Shown here piece by piece: positions 1-13,100 of a stretch of 64,000 nt of DNA. A model generated the notes under the pieces. That model was not told where the DNA came from. It was given only the letters and a program-made list of their open reading frames with translations, and made no database searches. The position numbers and the translations under genes are program-made. This DNA is from Neckera pumila (taxonomy: Eukaryota > Streptophyta > Bryopsida > Hypnales > Neckeraceae): positions 21,406,065-21,470,064 of the forward strand of contig OZ018416.1 of the NCBI GenBank assembly GCA_963969595.1, in the 5' to 3' direction. How positions within the stretch are numbered: position 1 is the first letter of the stretch; each line of letters begins with the position of its first letter.

Positions 1-598
1 CTTGTTTTTTGGGCAATTAGAGCATCTTCTTGAAAAAATAACTTGTAGGATTCATTTTTGAATGCAATTTTTACAATTTTTCAATAAAAAAAATATCCAC
101 ATGGTTTAGTTTGCTTGCTAGAACAATCTCAAAATTAACATTTATTTTGTGCATTTTAATTCCATTTTGGAGATATTAATAGTTTACATTTCCCTTCTAT
201 CTCGTACCTACTTCTACTTAACAATTTTTTAAAGTATGAAAATTAATTTTTTTTAATTTTTTTTTCCTAGAGTCTCAACTCAATTCTCCACCCATAAAGA
301 TTTAAAGCTCAAAACTGTATAGTGCAAAAAATTAAAGTTAAGAAAGTTTAAAGTCAAATAATCTAATCTAGCAATGTGCTAAAAAAATTATTTTTTTTAC
401 TTCAAATGAAGATATCTTGCAATTTGTGTGGTCAAAATTTCTGAGATTTACTCCACACATTCTCATACTAGTTAGGTGTAAGGTCCTATGGTTAGATGCC
501 CAAAAAAAAATTCAAATAATTTTAACTTTTTGCTATATAAATAGCAATTCTGAATGTTTTGGGGGCACAAAAATGGCCTTTAGTTGGTCCTTCAGGGG
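1..598. mobile_element. TTAA-flanked element (P0), right part, cut by window edge
   Basis: The right end reads CCTTCAGGGG followed by TTAA (599-602), matching the terminus of the other TTAA-flanked elements here. The first bases of the window, read in reverse, resemble the stretch near 60430-60470 inside another copy, so the element begins before the window. No coding sequence is seen. Confidence 0.6.
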
Positions 599-602
599 TT
601 AA

Positions 603-2318
603 GTTGAACAATTAGCAAATCTTTTCAAACTTTTATTTGTACTCAAGGTGGGCTGTTCATATTCTACCCATGTTCTACAAATTGCTCCTAGAGTATACCA
701 TGAATTGTTACTGTAAAAATGAAAAATTATTAAGTGTTACATTTTCATAGACTAGATCATGATCACTTTGGAGCAGCCCTCTAAAGGCCTTAGAATTCTT
801 CTAATGTCTTGGAATAGAATACCAATATTTTGAGACATACCAAAAATTGAAAAGATCTTACAAAAAACCTTTTTTGAGTTCTTTGCAGGCATTCTACTAA
901 AAATACCTTCCACCGATTACAAAATTCAATTGCTTTTTTAAAATACATGCAATGTGGCTCTCACAAGGAAATGTGAGACAGGGAAATTTTTCAAGGGAGA
1001 ATTTCTGTATTTTTCAATGTTATTTGCAGATGTCACCAAATCAACTCAATTTATGAAATTCAATATTCTAGAATGTAGATTTATGCCTATAAAATCTAAC
1101 TTTATTGTAGATTTTAATGCACATAATCAATACAATTTGTAGATTTTGCAATCTCAAATCTCTATACTATGTAGATTTGAGTTTCAATCTCATTGATTTG
1201 TACATTTCAAAATTTTGATCTTCATCCTTTCTAGATTTTGGAGTTTAAAATATAGTTATATGTAGATTTCAATTGTTTAAACATTTAATAAATTCATATA
1301 ATATATGGTAAAGTCTTAGGTTTCTAAAATATGCAATTTCTTCAAATGTTAGATTTCTAAGAATAAAATATATTGACTATATATTTGACAACTTACAAGT
1401 CTTGTGTAACCAACCTCATGGTACCTTTGACAACCGATATGGGACAATTGCATCTTGTAAAATCTATCAAATAATAGGTGGAAACAACATTGAAATGTAA
1501 GATGTGTAAATGTGTTGCAAAATCTACCAATTTGGATTGCACACGGGGGATTTGGAGAGAATTTATGAAAATCCCTTCAAACAAAATCCACAACTTCCTT
1601 CTGTACAGGAATTCTTTGAAGATCTCCTCCACAATGACACTAGAACACCGGGAAACAAAGGAATTGACAAAAAAATAACAAGAAAAACAACAAAATCTCC
1701 ACATCAGTCACAGGGAATTCCAAACAAGTCCGCTGTGACTCAGTCAAAGGTTATTAAAAAATAAATAGAACAAAAGGTTTCCATTTTTGACGACACTGCC
1801 TTTTTCGCTCATGGTCATAAGAATTTTGAGTTGCAAATGAAAAAAGCTATTGGACTGCATGTGTTGGCTACCTATTGACCTAAGAATTTCTGTTCATTGA
1901 TGCTCCAATTGTTAATTATCCGTTGAGAATATTTGCGGAAACCGAGCTTCCACAGTATAATCTGAATTTGATTTTGAGCTTCTTGATTGAGAAACTGCAT
2001 TACTGAGTATTGAAGAAAGCAAGGAGAGCCGCAAGCAACTCTTGAAGAAGATGGAGTTTGGAATTTATAATATACATTGCAATCAAATCCATACATGAAG
2101 AGGGAACTTAATAGTCTCCATCTGCATCGGAATCAAATTGAAATCCTAATAATTTAAGCCAGGTCTGATTATGTCTTAAACACATTGGCTTCAGAGAATT
2201 TAAACTCGAATTTAAAGTACAAATACAGGCAAAACCAGCTCTGTCATTTTTATGTTAGTGATTGTGTCGTACACTAGAGCTTGGAGTCGATGCTTCTTTG
2301 CTGCATGTCAAGTCGTCT
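603..2318. other. Non-coding AT-rich stretch
   Basis: No gene is recognised. Short open frames around 1390-1770 have no family resemblance or splice context that I can support. The last few hundred bases would include the 3' UTR of the oxidoreductase gene on the minus strand; no clear AATAAA is visible for it. Confidence 0.5.
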
Positions 2319-4591
2319 TCACATGACCACGACGATTTTCCCTGTGGCGTGTCCTTCGATGCTTCGGGCCCATGCGTCTCTGGCTTTGGCCAGGGAGAAC
2401 GTCGAGTCCACCACCACTTTCAGCTTGCCTTCTGCCACCAAGTTGGTGACCGTCTGCAAGCAGGTCGTGTTCTTGGCATCCAGGACGAACGGCAGAAAGC
2501 TCTGTTTCGAGAGCGTGATTTTATTGTACCAGTTCCGAAGCACTGTCTTCAAAGTTGGGGTCATGTCGATGACCTTGCCTCGCTTCGTCAGCTGGAGTTG
2601 GAAGGCTTCCAGGGGTTGGTAAGGAGCCAAATGCACCACCACGTCGTATTTCTTCCCCGACGGACTCTTGTAGTGGGCTCCGTCGTGGCTCTTGTAGTCC
2701 AACACTTCGTCTGCTCCTAAGCTTCTGACCAGCTCCATGTTGCGGGCTCCACAGGTGGTTGTCACGAAACAACCGGCTAGCTTTGCTATCTGCTCACAAG
2801 GAAAATAGGCAGGTCACACACTTCATCAATTCATCAAAAGCAGCACACGCAGTCTACTTTGAATTGTTTATTTAGACAGTGACATCTCTCATTCATGACC
2901 CGGGCATTCACTCAGAATGTGTGGGATCCATGAATAATCAAAAGCTCAAGTAAACTACGAAACTACTGGATTCCAATTTCAGAGCACTGACTCGTGCTTT
3001 TGAAATGGAATTGCAGAATATATATAATTATGCGCTGTAGGTTGTTTGAACTTGGTTACCTGGATCCAGAAGAGGCCGACCCCTCCGGAAGCGGCGGTGA
3101 TGAGAATGTTAAGTTTCGGGCCTGATCCGTCGAGCTTGAGTCCAACCAGTTGGATGGCACTTTGGAGTGTCGTCATGGCAGCAACTGGCAGAGATGCAGC
3201 CTCCACAGCTGTAACATTGGCTGGTCTCTTCACCGTGGACGTCACGGGCGCCAGAGCATACTCTGCAAATCCACCTCCTCTCTACACGAGCCAACCAGAG
3301 ATTGTTTACTTGTTACAATTTCATCCCAATCCCGATACAGCCTAAACCTTCAACGTTTCAGATGTAAAATTTCTATCAAGCGCTTTCTTAAAAGGTTCTT
3401 GTGTGCTAGTTCATGCAGCTTGCACTTCAGGACAACACGAAAGAATGCTGATGAAAACAGAGGAGGCGAAGTTGGACAAAAGCAGAAATGAATTCAAATG
3501 AAGTCTAGGGTATTCTGATATCTCCTTGGAGACTGCATTAATCAGATTCTTACCAGTAAATCTATCCAACTGAGGACCTTGTCACCAGGTGCAAAGCCCA
3601 CCACCCCTGGTCCGACGGTGACCACCTCGCCGCTAATATCAGTGCCTGCACCTCCCCATAAACCATGATCATCTTTGCAAGCTCGGTAGCAAATTTACCA
3701 ATATATCCTCGCAGTTGACTGTGTTTTCCATGAGACTCAGTTGATTGAATTGCAGGTAACTCACATGTTCTGTGAGTCGACAAGCAGTATATGATCCAGC
3801 TAGTGTGTATGCAGCTAGTAGCTAGCTTGAAGGAAATTCATCTAACCTGGAATGTGAGGGAATTTGCGAGGGAGGATGTGCTTGAGCAATCCATCCTGGA
3901 TCCTCCAGTCGACTATGTTCACACTGCTGGCTTCCACTTTCACCAGCATGTCGCCCTCCTTGGGAATTGGCAAGGGCACATCGACATACTGCATGTTGAT
4001 CGGCGATCACAGCATGAGCACCAAAACCGACTACTCACTACCAAGTGATTTATTTTTCCCGATCCGTTGCCAGGATGCAGAAGTAAAGAAATTGGCAATG
4101 AAGACACCTTTCTCTCCCAATCACAAACAATTACAGCAATTACAAGAGAATTGATTGCCAGAATGTGATTTATCCACTCTTCCCATTCCACCCTCCCCTC
4201 AAACAAAGTCGATCACGAATTGGGCTTCGCTGATCGTGATGATGGTGGAAGTTCTGTGTACAGGATATTTCTGCACTGGAAAGTAATTGGAGACACAAGT
4301 TTGAAGGTAGCGGATTCCCCAAGACGCCACCTTACTCGAAATTTAACCAGGATCCAGATTTCGATCACGACTATATACAGGTCTTTTTTACTACTGAGAA
4401 ATATCCATGAGCATCAAGTACATATGCGCGCATCATTCTGGAACGGAAGCTTGAACGAAATTACTTGATCCCTGAGTACAATCAGTGGTCAATGTCAGCG
4501 AGACTTGGGGGATTCAACTCATGCATACCTCCAGAGCTGATGGACCGCCGTGGTACTTGGGGTACTGCGCGGCGCGCATCAACTTCGCCAT
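2319..4591 (-). CDS. ceQORH: Quinone oxidoreductase-like protein, chloroplast envelope ceQORH type
   Basis: Medium-chain reductase of the zeta-crystallin/QOR family. Plant ceQORH uses NADPH to reduce reactive oxo-alkenes and associates with the inner chloroplast envelope without a classical cleaved transit peptide (family knowledge). Five exons on the minus strand: 4591-4529, 3988-3847, 3645-3554, 3281-3060 and 2789-2319. All junctions are GT-AG and phases agree; the sum is 990 bases, 329 residues plus stop, the length I recall for Arabidopsis ceQORH. Visible landmarks are MAKLMRAAQYPKYHGG at the start, LPRKFPHIPGTDISGEVV across exons 2-3, the Rossmann nucleotide-binding ITAASGGVG in exon 4 and TTTCGARNMELVRSLGADEV in exon 5. 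No stop or frameshift is seen. The start is the only in-frame ATG at the conserved N terminus. A broken 5' copy lies upstream at 7161-8632. Confidence 0.93.
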
Positions 4592-5118
4592 GGTCGATCA
4601 GTCTTCGATCAATCGCAGTTTGAGGTATACATCCAAAACTGGAGAACGTGAGAACACAAACATGAACGTGGTTCTTATAATAACGTTGTGCACTGTAGAC
4701 TCTGTTCCAATGTTCGTCGCTATTACGCTAAAACGTGTGGGACGGACTTTCAAAAAAGGCGTTTCTTTGTCACCCTTAGCTCACTGCAAGAAAAGAGTTG
4801 TCACTATCTCTTTTCTTGACAAAGATATTAGCCTTGGCCCTCCATGCTTAGGGAACCGAGAAAGGTTCACACAGAATGCAAGCTAGGTCGAGCATCAATT
4901 GGGTCGTTGTTTCAGTAATAATCATTTAGTCAAGGTAGGTGAGGGAGTTTAGCGAAAAAAACATGACATTGGGTATAATCATCACAACCACGATTATTGT
5001 TCTTGGTTATGGATTAGTTAACTGGATTGAAGAGCTCAGGTATGGATCTACCGACTAGGGAACAGTTGATTAAAGATCCCGGTAAGTTATGGAAAATAGG
5101 GCGTGCTGATGAACTGTC
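4592..5118 (-). promoter_or_regulatory. 5' flank of the oxidoreductase gene, duplicated upstream
   Basis: This flank contains the 5' UTR and probably the core promoter, but I cannot fix a TATA box or start site. It is repeated in recognisable form at about 8144-8632 in front of the pseudogene copy. Conservation is scattered and interrupted by small indels. A TA-flanked MITE sits just upstream at 5210. Confidence 0.4.
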
Positions 5119-5209
5119 TCAAAGTTATAGAATCGTTATGTGGAAATTTAACGATTCTATAATTTTGAAGCTTCAACTAGAGGCAGGTAGATGTTGTCAA
5201 TTTCATTTA

Positions 5210-5339
5210 AGGTAAGTGAGCCCATTGCAAGCCAACTTATGTTCGTGGTGTACATTCAAGTTCAGAAATGTGCACCACTAATATAATTTGGCCTGCAACG
5301 GGTTTGCTCCCATTTGCCTAGCAATGGACTCACTTACCT
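5210..5339. mobile_element. TA-flanked hairpin MITE, copy 1
   Basis: 130-base element with terminal inverted repeats starting AGGTAAGTGAGCCCATTG and a TA duplication on each side (5208-5209 and 5340-5341). A second copy is at 57953-58085 with the same termini and an internal GTGGTGTACATT motif. TA duplication suggests mobilisation by a Tc1/mariner-type transposase, though the ends are not the usual Stowaway CTCCCTCC. Confidence 0.8.
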
Positions 5340-5341
5340 TA

Positions 5342-7160
5342 ACACAACCCAATTCTCTGCAGCAAGTGTGACGCCGTTCTTTTGTGGGGGTGACATGCTT
5401 CTTTTGTGAGACGTAGATGAGTTAGGTTTGATGCTTTTGTTCACCAGCCATGATATTTTAAAAAGATTCTACACAGAGAGTCTCATGGACTATTCTATTA
5501 GAGATCAAAAGGCCATCACATGAGAAACATTGACAATCAGCTTTTTGTTTCGTGGACTAGATAAACATGGGATTGACTGAGTTGCACAAAAAGTTGATGG
5601 AGCATGAACAGAATGATTCAATCCTTCCTCCTACAGAAATGAGGTGGACTTTGAAGTCTTCAGATGTCTTCAACTTTTGCTGGTGTAAAAATCCAGGCCC
5701 ATCGCTCTCACACTGTGCTTGTTGGCACCCACTTAATTAATTCATGGTACCAATGAGCATGCCCTGACATTCTATTCCTGCCCAGAATTTTTGGACCATT
5801 TCGTCAAAGACTCCAATTGCAGACTAAATCAGTGCTTAGTAAATTCTCTTTGTGCCAAGTCTCTCTCAAAGCCTCATTCACAGCAAGTGCTATTCACTAT
5901 AGTAGTCAGCGAAGCCCATGGATCCTGCTTATGTTTCCTGCTGGGTCCTGGAGTGTTCCACCCTGCTTACCCCCTCCTGCTGTATATTCAGTTTTGTAAA
6001 ATTGGTGTGATTCCAGGAGGCTACAAGTGTAACTTTTTATTTGCACAAAACTTGAAAATCTAGAATTGGTATAGAATTGCCGGTTGTCTTTGAGTCAAGT
6101 TGAAGTGCATTACAGTGAATGGGGGTGGTTCAGGTGCAGCCATCATGTGGACCATCATGCACTTTTGCACCAACATCACGTAATTTTGACGTAAGAGCTT
6201 TTGTGTGCAATTTTTGACAATTGGAAACTATCCTGGAACCCATTCATGGCATAACATTCAGTAGCCTTCATGCCCATGGCCGGCCTTTCTTTCATGCCAT
6301 CACTTGTCTACTTAGTTATTGATGAAGTATTGTTGGGTGTGGAATATTTCACACCATCTACTGTAGAGCCAAGGCAGAGATAATGTATGCTATTGAATGT
6401 TATGGACCTTAGTCTTGTCCCAAGTTGCAATTTCATCTTTTCACAGAAGGAATCATGCAACTATTGGCTTACAAAAAATGAGCTAACTGATGGATGTGTA
6501 AGGCAAAATTAACTTGGGGGAAATTAATATATGGTCAGTCTTGTTCGTTCAAATGGCATGTTTCTGAACTCCAAAATTGTGACTTTTCACCTGCTCCAGA
6601 GCTTTGAAGAACGAAGCCACAAGTGCTCATGCCTGAAACTCTGAAAAATTACCACTTTCAGAATGCCCAGAGCTTCGAAAATAAAGACTATTATGTGTTG
6701 AAAATGAGTAGTTTAAAGCATCCAAAACTCTGAAATCAAGTGCCAAGAAATTTGGAAAACTAGGAGTTTCCAGTGGTTGGATGGAGCTTGAAAAACTTGG
6801 ACAGATATAAATCTGAGGTTTTAGTTGCGTGAATGAAACGCTGCCTACCAATTTCATTGAAAATCCACCATTTTAAGGAATTTTAGGTTTGAATTTGCAG
6901 GCAATGCTAGTATCATCTGTAAGGTAACTGACCTTAAATTGCACACAGTTAAGCAATTCAGCCTGATTTAGTATAGTTTTCACTATTATATTAAAAAAAA
7001 TTGTGGGGTCCCATTGGTAGTCAAAAGGGGATTCTAGATTCTCTTAGAATTCATTTTTTGGACACTGTGTGAATAAACTACAAATTTTCAAAGTGCTGAA
7101 AATAGGTGTACTTAAAAGTCATATGAATAGTGAGAGTACATTTTAGGCAAGAATATCGGT
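5342..7160. other. Intergenic stretch without recognised gene
   Basis: Mixed-composition DNA between the MITE and the pseudogene copy. No coding region, repeat array or RNA gene is recognised; short open frames near 5791-6063 and 6627-6857 look like chance. Confidence 0.45.
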
Positions 7161-8632
7161 CTTCCATGAGACTCAGTTCATCGAGTTTCAGGTAACTCAC
7201 ATCTTCTGTGAGTAGCAGTTTATGATGCAGCTGGTATGTAATTGTATATGCAGTAGCTAGCTTGAAGGAAATTCGTCTAAGTAAACGTGGAATGTGTGGG
7301 AATTTGCGACGGAGGATGTGCTTGAGCAATTCAATCCATCCTGGATCCTTCAGTCGCCCTCTTTGGGAATTGGCAAGGGCACATCGACATACAACATGAG
7401 CACCAAAACCGACTATTGAGTACCAAGTGATTCATTTTTCCGAATCCAGCGAATTGTACGTGGCCGGGATGCTGAGATAAAAGGAATTGCAAATCAAGAC
7501 GCCTTTCTCTCCCAATCACAAACAATTACCGCAATTACTAGAGAACTAATTGGAGTGTGATTTATCCACTCTCCCCGGCCCATTCCACCCTCCCCTTAAA
7601 CAAAGTCACGAACTGGGCTTCACCGATCGTGATGATGATGGAAGCCCTCTGCATGGGATTTCTGCATCGGAAAGTAATTGGAGACACAAGTTTGAAGGTG
7701 TCGGATTCCCGAAGACGCCGCCTTGCTCGAAATTCAACCTTGATCCAGATCTCGTATACAGGTATTTCTTACCACTGAAAAATAACCATGAGCATCAAGC
7801 ATCTAACGGATTTTTCATAAAATGGAGATATTCTTCCGCCATTTTTCCATCTATTTTCTAGGACTGATATAGATTTCAGACCACATGGTCTAAAATATAG
7901 GACTGGTTTACATTTCAGACCACATGGTCCAAACCTACAACTGCCAAGCTTGTGAAATATTGCCATTCTAACGAAATATCCGTTATCTGGAACGGAAGCT
8001 TTAACGGAATTAATTGATCCATCATCCATGAGTACAAGCAGTGATCGATGACAATGAGACTTGGAAGATTCAATTCATTCCACCAGAGCTGATGGACCGC
8101 CGTGGTACTTGCAGTATTGCGCGGCGCTCATCAACTTCGCCATGAATGATCGATCAGTCTTCGATCAATCGCAGTTTGAAACTGTATGTCCCAAGATGGA
8201 CTCAGTGGATTGATTGCAGAATGTGAGAACACAAAACATTAACTGCGTTCTTATAATAATGTTGTGCACTGTAGACTCTGTTCCAATGTACGTCGCGATT
8301 ACGTGTGGGACTTTCAGAATAGGCGTTTCTTAGTCACCCTTCTCTTTTCTTGTCGAAGACATTAGCATTGGCTCTCCGAGAAAGGTTCACACAGAATGCA
8401 AGCTGGGTTGTGCATCAACTGGGTCGTTGTTTCAGTAATAATCTTTTAGTCAAGGTGAGGGTGTTTAGCGTAGAAAACATGACATTAGGTGTAATCATTA
8501 AAACCACGACTATTGTTTTGGCTATGGACTCGTTAACGGGACTCAAAGAGCGCAGGTATGGATCGACCGACTAGGGAACAGTTGATTCAAGAGCCTGGTT
8601 ATGAAAAACAAGGCGCGCTGATGAACAAAGAA
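7161..8632 (-). pseudogene. Partial, broken duplicate of the ceQORH 5' half
   Basis: This segment matches 3725-5118: promoter, exon 1, intron 1, exon 2 and part of intron 2. Exon 1 still reads MAKLMSAAQYCKYHGG (8143 down to about 8084), but its splice donor region has changed. The exon 2 relic (7391-7287) is 105 bases instead of 142. It has an internal deletion of about 40 bases, an in-frame TGA where the parent has TGG, a small insertion, an acceptor changed from AG to TG and a donor changed from CAGGT to CACGT. Exons 3-5 are absent. It cannot encode the enzyme; only the copied promoter and first exon could still be transcribed. Confidence 0.88.
7804..7985. repeat. Insertion in the pseudogene intron with short inverted ends
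   Basis: This 182-base stretch is missing from the parent locus, which has about 18 unrelated bases there. Its ends are the perfect inverted pair TAACGGAT and ATCCGTTA. Inside are two adjacent 39-base units each containing ATTTCAGACCACATGGTC (from 7873 and 7912). It may be a very short transposon or a filler insertion; no target duplication is clear. Confidence 0.45.
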
Positions 8633-10115
8633 GAGAGTGAATTACATGTCAGAAAAAAAAAGGAAATGAAGGGATGCATTATGAGTCATAAACTGAGTCA
8701 TATATCACATTTGGCATTCAATCTTGAGCATTCAAACAATGAAATCTTGCTAAATTATGTGATATTTGAACAGCAGACAGTCAATTCTGCCACATTTTTT
8801 AAATGGCATTCTTGAGACAGTTTCAGTTGCCCTACTGAAGCCTCAAATCGATTCTGAATCTGGTTTGTAAAGCTCTGGGCACTCGAAATTCAGGATTTTG
8901 GTCTTCTGAAACATGCCACTTTTATTAAACACTATCATTGTCATGGAATGCTTTCTTTCTTAGTGTATATGATGTTACTAAGCTTGCAGAATCGTGATGT
9001 ATTAGGCTTTCAAAATTACCTCTTTGACAAACTCATGTCATAAAAATCTCTATTTGGCAAAACGATTGATTGAAACTTGGGGAATTGAATACAATGAAAC
9101 TTGGGGAACAATTTTTGCAGAGTATTCTTCGAATGTCACTCGATGACCAAAATTTATATAATTCTTGCAGGCACTCAAGTCACTGAAGTAAATTCTGATT
9201 CCGAGGTTCTCCTTCTGGAGGTAAAGAATGTTATGAGCACATTGCTATCAGTATCAGCAAAAGAATGAAGGTATGCTTATAAATTCTTCCAGAATAATTT
9301 GCAGTACCTTCCACACAATTGAGTTAATCTGAGACAAGTTCCCTTTGTAGTAATTTTCTTTACTTGAATTCTTGTTAATTGATTTTGAAAAAATGTCAAT
9401 TTCATTCTGCTTGCACAGTTGAAGGTGCCAAAAATTTGTGACAATCTACCTGCACAATAACTGGGATATATTTAGGTCTCAAGGAGCAAGCCTTGAAAGT
9501 GCTAATTTCATGGATATAATTATATCAGCCAAGACACTAAAATTGATGGTAATAGCCATCATTGGGTATGTGTATGTGACCCATTGGTGCCAAATGTCAT
9601 CTCTTGTCTATTAAAATGGTAATGACATGCTTTAGATTGCCCAAACATGCCAGGAAATTGCTTCATTGTGCTTTGGTCCCCAAAATTGAAAGTTACCCTA
9701 TGTAGAACAATTTAAAATTTTAGACATGTTCCAAATTTCCCCTAATTATTTACAAAATTGACCTACACATAGGGTATGCTCAAGCGTAGGGTGGTTGTCC
9801 GGTGTTAGGAATGTTCTTGTATGCCAATGTAAGAACTAGTATTTTAGGGTTAAACGCAAAGTAGGAGAAAAGATTGTAGTATTTGATCATCTTTTGTCAA
9901 ATTTGTTGTCCATTGCAACTAAAAAGGGAACTTGTCTAGTCATCTCGAGTTGGCGCTAGCTCCAGCAAGACTCTCATTTCCATGCTTCATGAACAATGCT
10001 TTATAGAAAAGGACTTGTGGCGTGGTTGCGTTATAACTTTTTTGAAAACTGCTCAACAGTGTGCGGGGAAGGCTACAGAGTTTGCAATTGATTGGCAGTG
10101 TTAGGCTCAGTAGAA
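8633..10115. other. Intergenic stretch, 5' flank of ataxin-2 copy A
   Basis: No gene is recognised. The last few hundred bases precede the short first coding exon of the ataxin-2-like gene and should include its promoter and 5' UTR, but no motif is distinct enough to place them. Confidence 0.45.
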
Positions 10116-13100
10116 ATGAATCATCCACAGGTACATGGCATCGTTTGACTATGTTTGTCAATCCTATTGCTTTTTATTTGTGGAACAAAGTGACCGCATA
10201 TACTACAATCTTCTGCTTTGATGCTTATCATGTGGAACGTGCAGTTTGAGCTGGTAAATGTCATGTCATACTTAGAGATACAAAGTTTTTTTAATTTTAT
10301 TTACGTATTTATCATATTTATACTTTCCACACTTGTCACAGAAGGCATCTTTTGCAAATGGCGTCAGTTGTCGAAAGGTTGACCAGGACGGTGCCAATCA
10401 AAAAAGTAATCTAAGTTGGAGAGAGCCTATACTCACTCCTTCCAACTTATTGTTGCAAGGTTTGAACCACTATGATTTTCACACTAAATTCTCGACTAAA
10501 TTGCAATATTGTGGATCATTTCCATTGCCAAGTTGAGTACTCATGAATGTATCCTAGAGTGTCCCGTTTGGAGTTTATGGAATATTGTAGGTTTTGAGTT
10601 TGTATGTATTTCTTTCCTATTTGTGGACATATCCTTGAGTAGCACGTGGGTTTTTGCAAAGTTGGCTTAGCGTCTTGAAAGGGAATGGTAAGTTGAATAC
10701 TCTAACTGTAGAAGGGCACTAGTGCTGGCAATATGAAGTGTTGTATTTTATGAACTCTTTGTATCAAATGTCTCTATTGAATATTGTTTCTAATTTAGTC
10801 TTTAGTATCCCTTCCCAATTTGACTCTCAAATTTAATCTCCAGGTTGGATTAATGGAGTTCATGAACCCCTTTTATACATGCACACATGTCTCATAGGTC
10901 AGCATGTTGAAGTTCAAAAAATTGACGGGCACATATATTCTGGGATATTTCATGCTGCTATTATGGATAAGGAGTTTGGTAAGGCTTTATTCTATTCCAT
11001 GATCTTCTAGATATTTGATTAATTTTCTATAATCCATGCTACATTTGTACCGTCAGTCGTTACCCAATGGTTTTTAGATTAGATCTTCATTTCCTCGTTT
11101 CAATGATTACAAGTATTTAAACCTTGGGTCCTCAATTCTTACTAAAGGTTAGATTGACAATGTTGTAGTAAAGGTTCTAAATGTACCTGAGATATCACTG
11201 GCTAGGAGTTATCTTGAAAATGGCAAGGCTTATTAGAGAAGATACAAAAGGTTCCCAAGGCAAATTAGTCAATGAAGCAACTCAAAAGCCTCCAATCCGG
11301 ACTTACGTGATTCAAGGGAAAGATTTTGTACAAATTATTGCAAAGGTAAGCTCTACAATGAATTCTTGTGTGTTGGAATGTGTTGATTTCTTTAGCCCTA
11401 GAATAAATACATCTTGAATTTGTCAAAAGAGCATATTTGTGTAATTTTGTTGACATTTTTGTTTGGCTTAACTTCATTACTAATATGAATTGTGTTTCTT
11501 ACATTGGTCTTAAGTAGATTTGTAGTTGGTGTTTCTTTCATAACCTTGGAATTCAAAAAAACTCTACATCTGTAGTTTCACCGTTATACTAGCGTTCTAT
11601 ATGTTGTTTTTTCTTTGTACCTTAATTTTTCTATGTAGTTGTTTTATTTTTTTGACATACAAATCACAAGATTATCTTGATTGAGGGTTGTAAGTATAAT
11701 AAGAAAGTGTCTTTTTGTGCTGATTTTTTATTTACGATTGTATGACGCAGGATGTCTCCCTTAGCAGGGTTGCCATCTCCAATTGCCGTAGTCAGGATAA
11801 TCGCTCTGATATTTTAACGGACGCAGCCTTGTCACAAGGGTGTCATCGAGAATCCGAGCGTGAATTGATGCCATGGAAGGCTGATGACGACTCTTCTGAA
11901 GATATGAGTTTCAACTTGAGTAACACAAGGAGGTATGTAAGAAAATCTTTTATACCTCGGCTTTATTTGTTTTTGTGACTTCCAAAGTCTTGAAGTAGTT
12001 ATCATAGTGTGTATGTGCCTTTGTGATAATGAATCAATTCTTTGCGTAATTGCAAAGTTTCTTTCATGGTAACCTCTTTTGGAGGGTGGCTTGTGATGGT
12101 GGATTGGAATTACAAGTGTAGTTTTGCACGGGTTTGCTGGGTACCACTTCCATTTATGGTCTTGAGCATCTTATGGAATTTTGTTTTTTAGTACCTTTTA
12201 CTTTATATTTTTCTTGTTTTTTTAAGAAAGTAAATTGTCACTTTTATTCTATTTAAATAGAAGGAATAACAATTTATTGATTTCTATTCAGTTTCAAATT
12301 ACTTCCATCTATTATGTTGTGCTTGTGATGTAGTCTTTGCTACTTCTAGCCCTTCCGTACCTGTCTGGTACTAATTAGTTATTTTAGAACATGTGTTGAC
12401 TCCATTCACCTCTATGTAACATTTTTGAGGCTATATTAAGATTCTACAACATGAAATTACTACTTTTTATTAGATTTGGATTTTTTTGTAACTATTTGTT
12501 GCCAATATGGACACTACTTTGATATTACAAATGTAGTTAATCATCCTTGTGACAATCATTGCTACAATCACTATTGTCATGGCCGAGTGCGTTGCTTTGT
12601 TTTCTTTATCTTGGCCCCTTCTAGATTGTTTTGATAGATGGTGGACAATACATGTTCTAAATGACGCAATTATCACTATTTTAAGTATTAATGCTTCAAC
12701 ATTTGTTGGGTGCTGTTGGTTTGTTTTTGCATTACAATTAAGGGACTATATAATTGAATTCATTGTCACATATGTCCACAAATTTTACATTATTTGTAGA
12801 CTACGACATGAAAATCTGTTTAATTATTCAATAATTCAAGGCTAGGATTTTGTAATTTCTCACTGGTATCTCTTTTGACCTATTAACTTTGGTGTAATAT
12901 AGATTCACTTGGATATAGTAAGAGGTCTTAGATACATATTTTGGCTTTGTGAAACCCACTTTGTGACAGTCAGAATTGGGACCAATTTGAGGCAAATAAA
13001 GCTCTTTTTGGTGTGGAAACTACTTTTAATGAGGAGTTGTATACAACAAAGTTAGTGCGGGGCCCACAGATGCATGAAAGGGAGCAGGAGGCCCAAAGAA

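Noticed and set aside
1393..1764. Overlapping open frames on both strands near 1.4-1.8 kb
   Set aside because: No recognisable domain and no splice context; composition is similar to surrounding DNA.
2262..2720. Plus-strand open frames opposite the oxidoreductase gene
   Set aside because: They are antisense shadows of exon 5 of ceQORH, which has clear family similarity and a complete exon structure.
5210..5339. piggyBac TTAA insertion for the MITE pair
   Set aside because: Copy 1 could be read as TTAA-flanked, but copy 2 has ATAA on one side; both copies agree only on TA.
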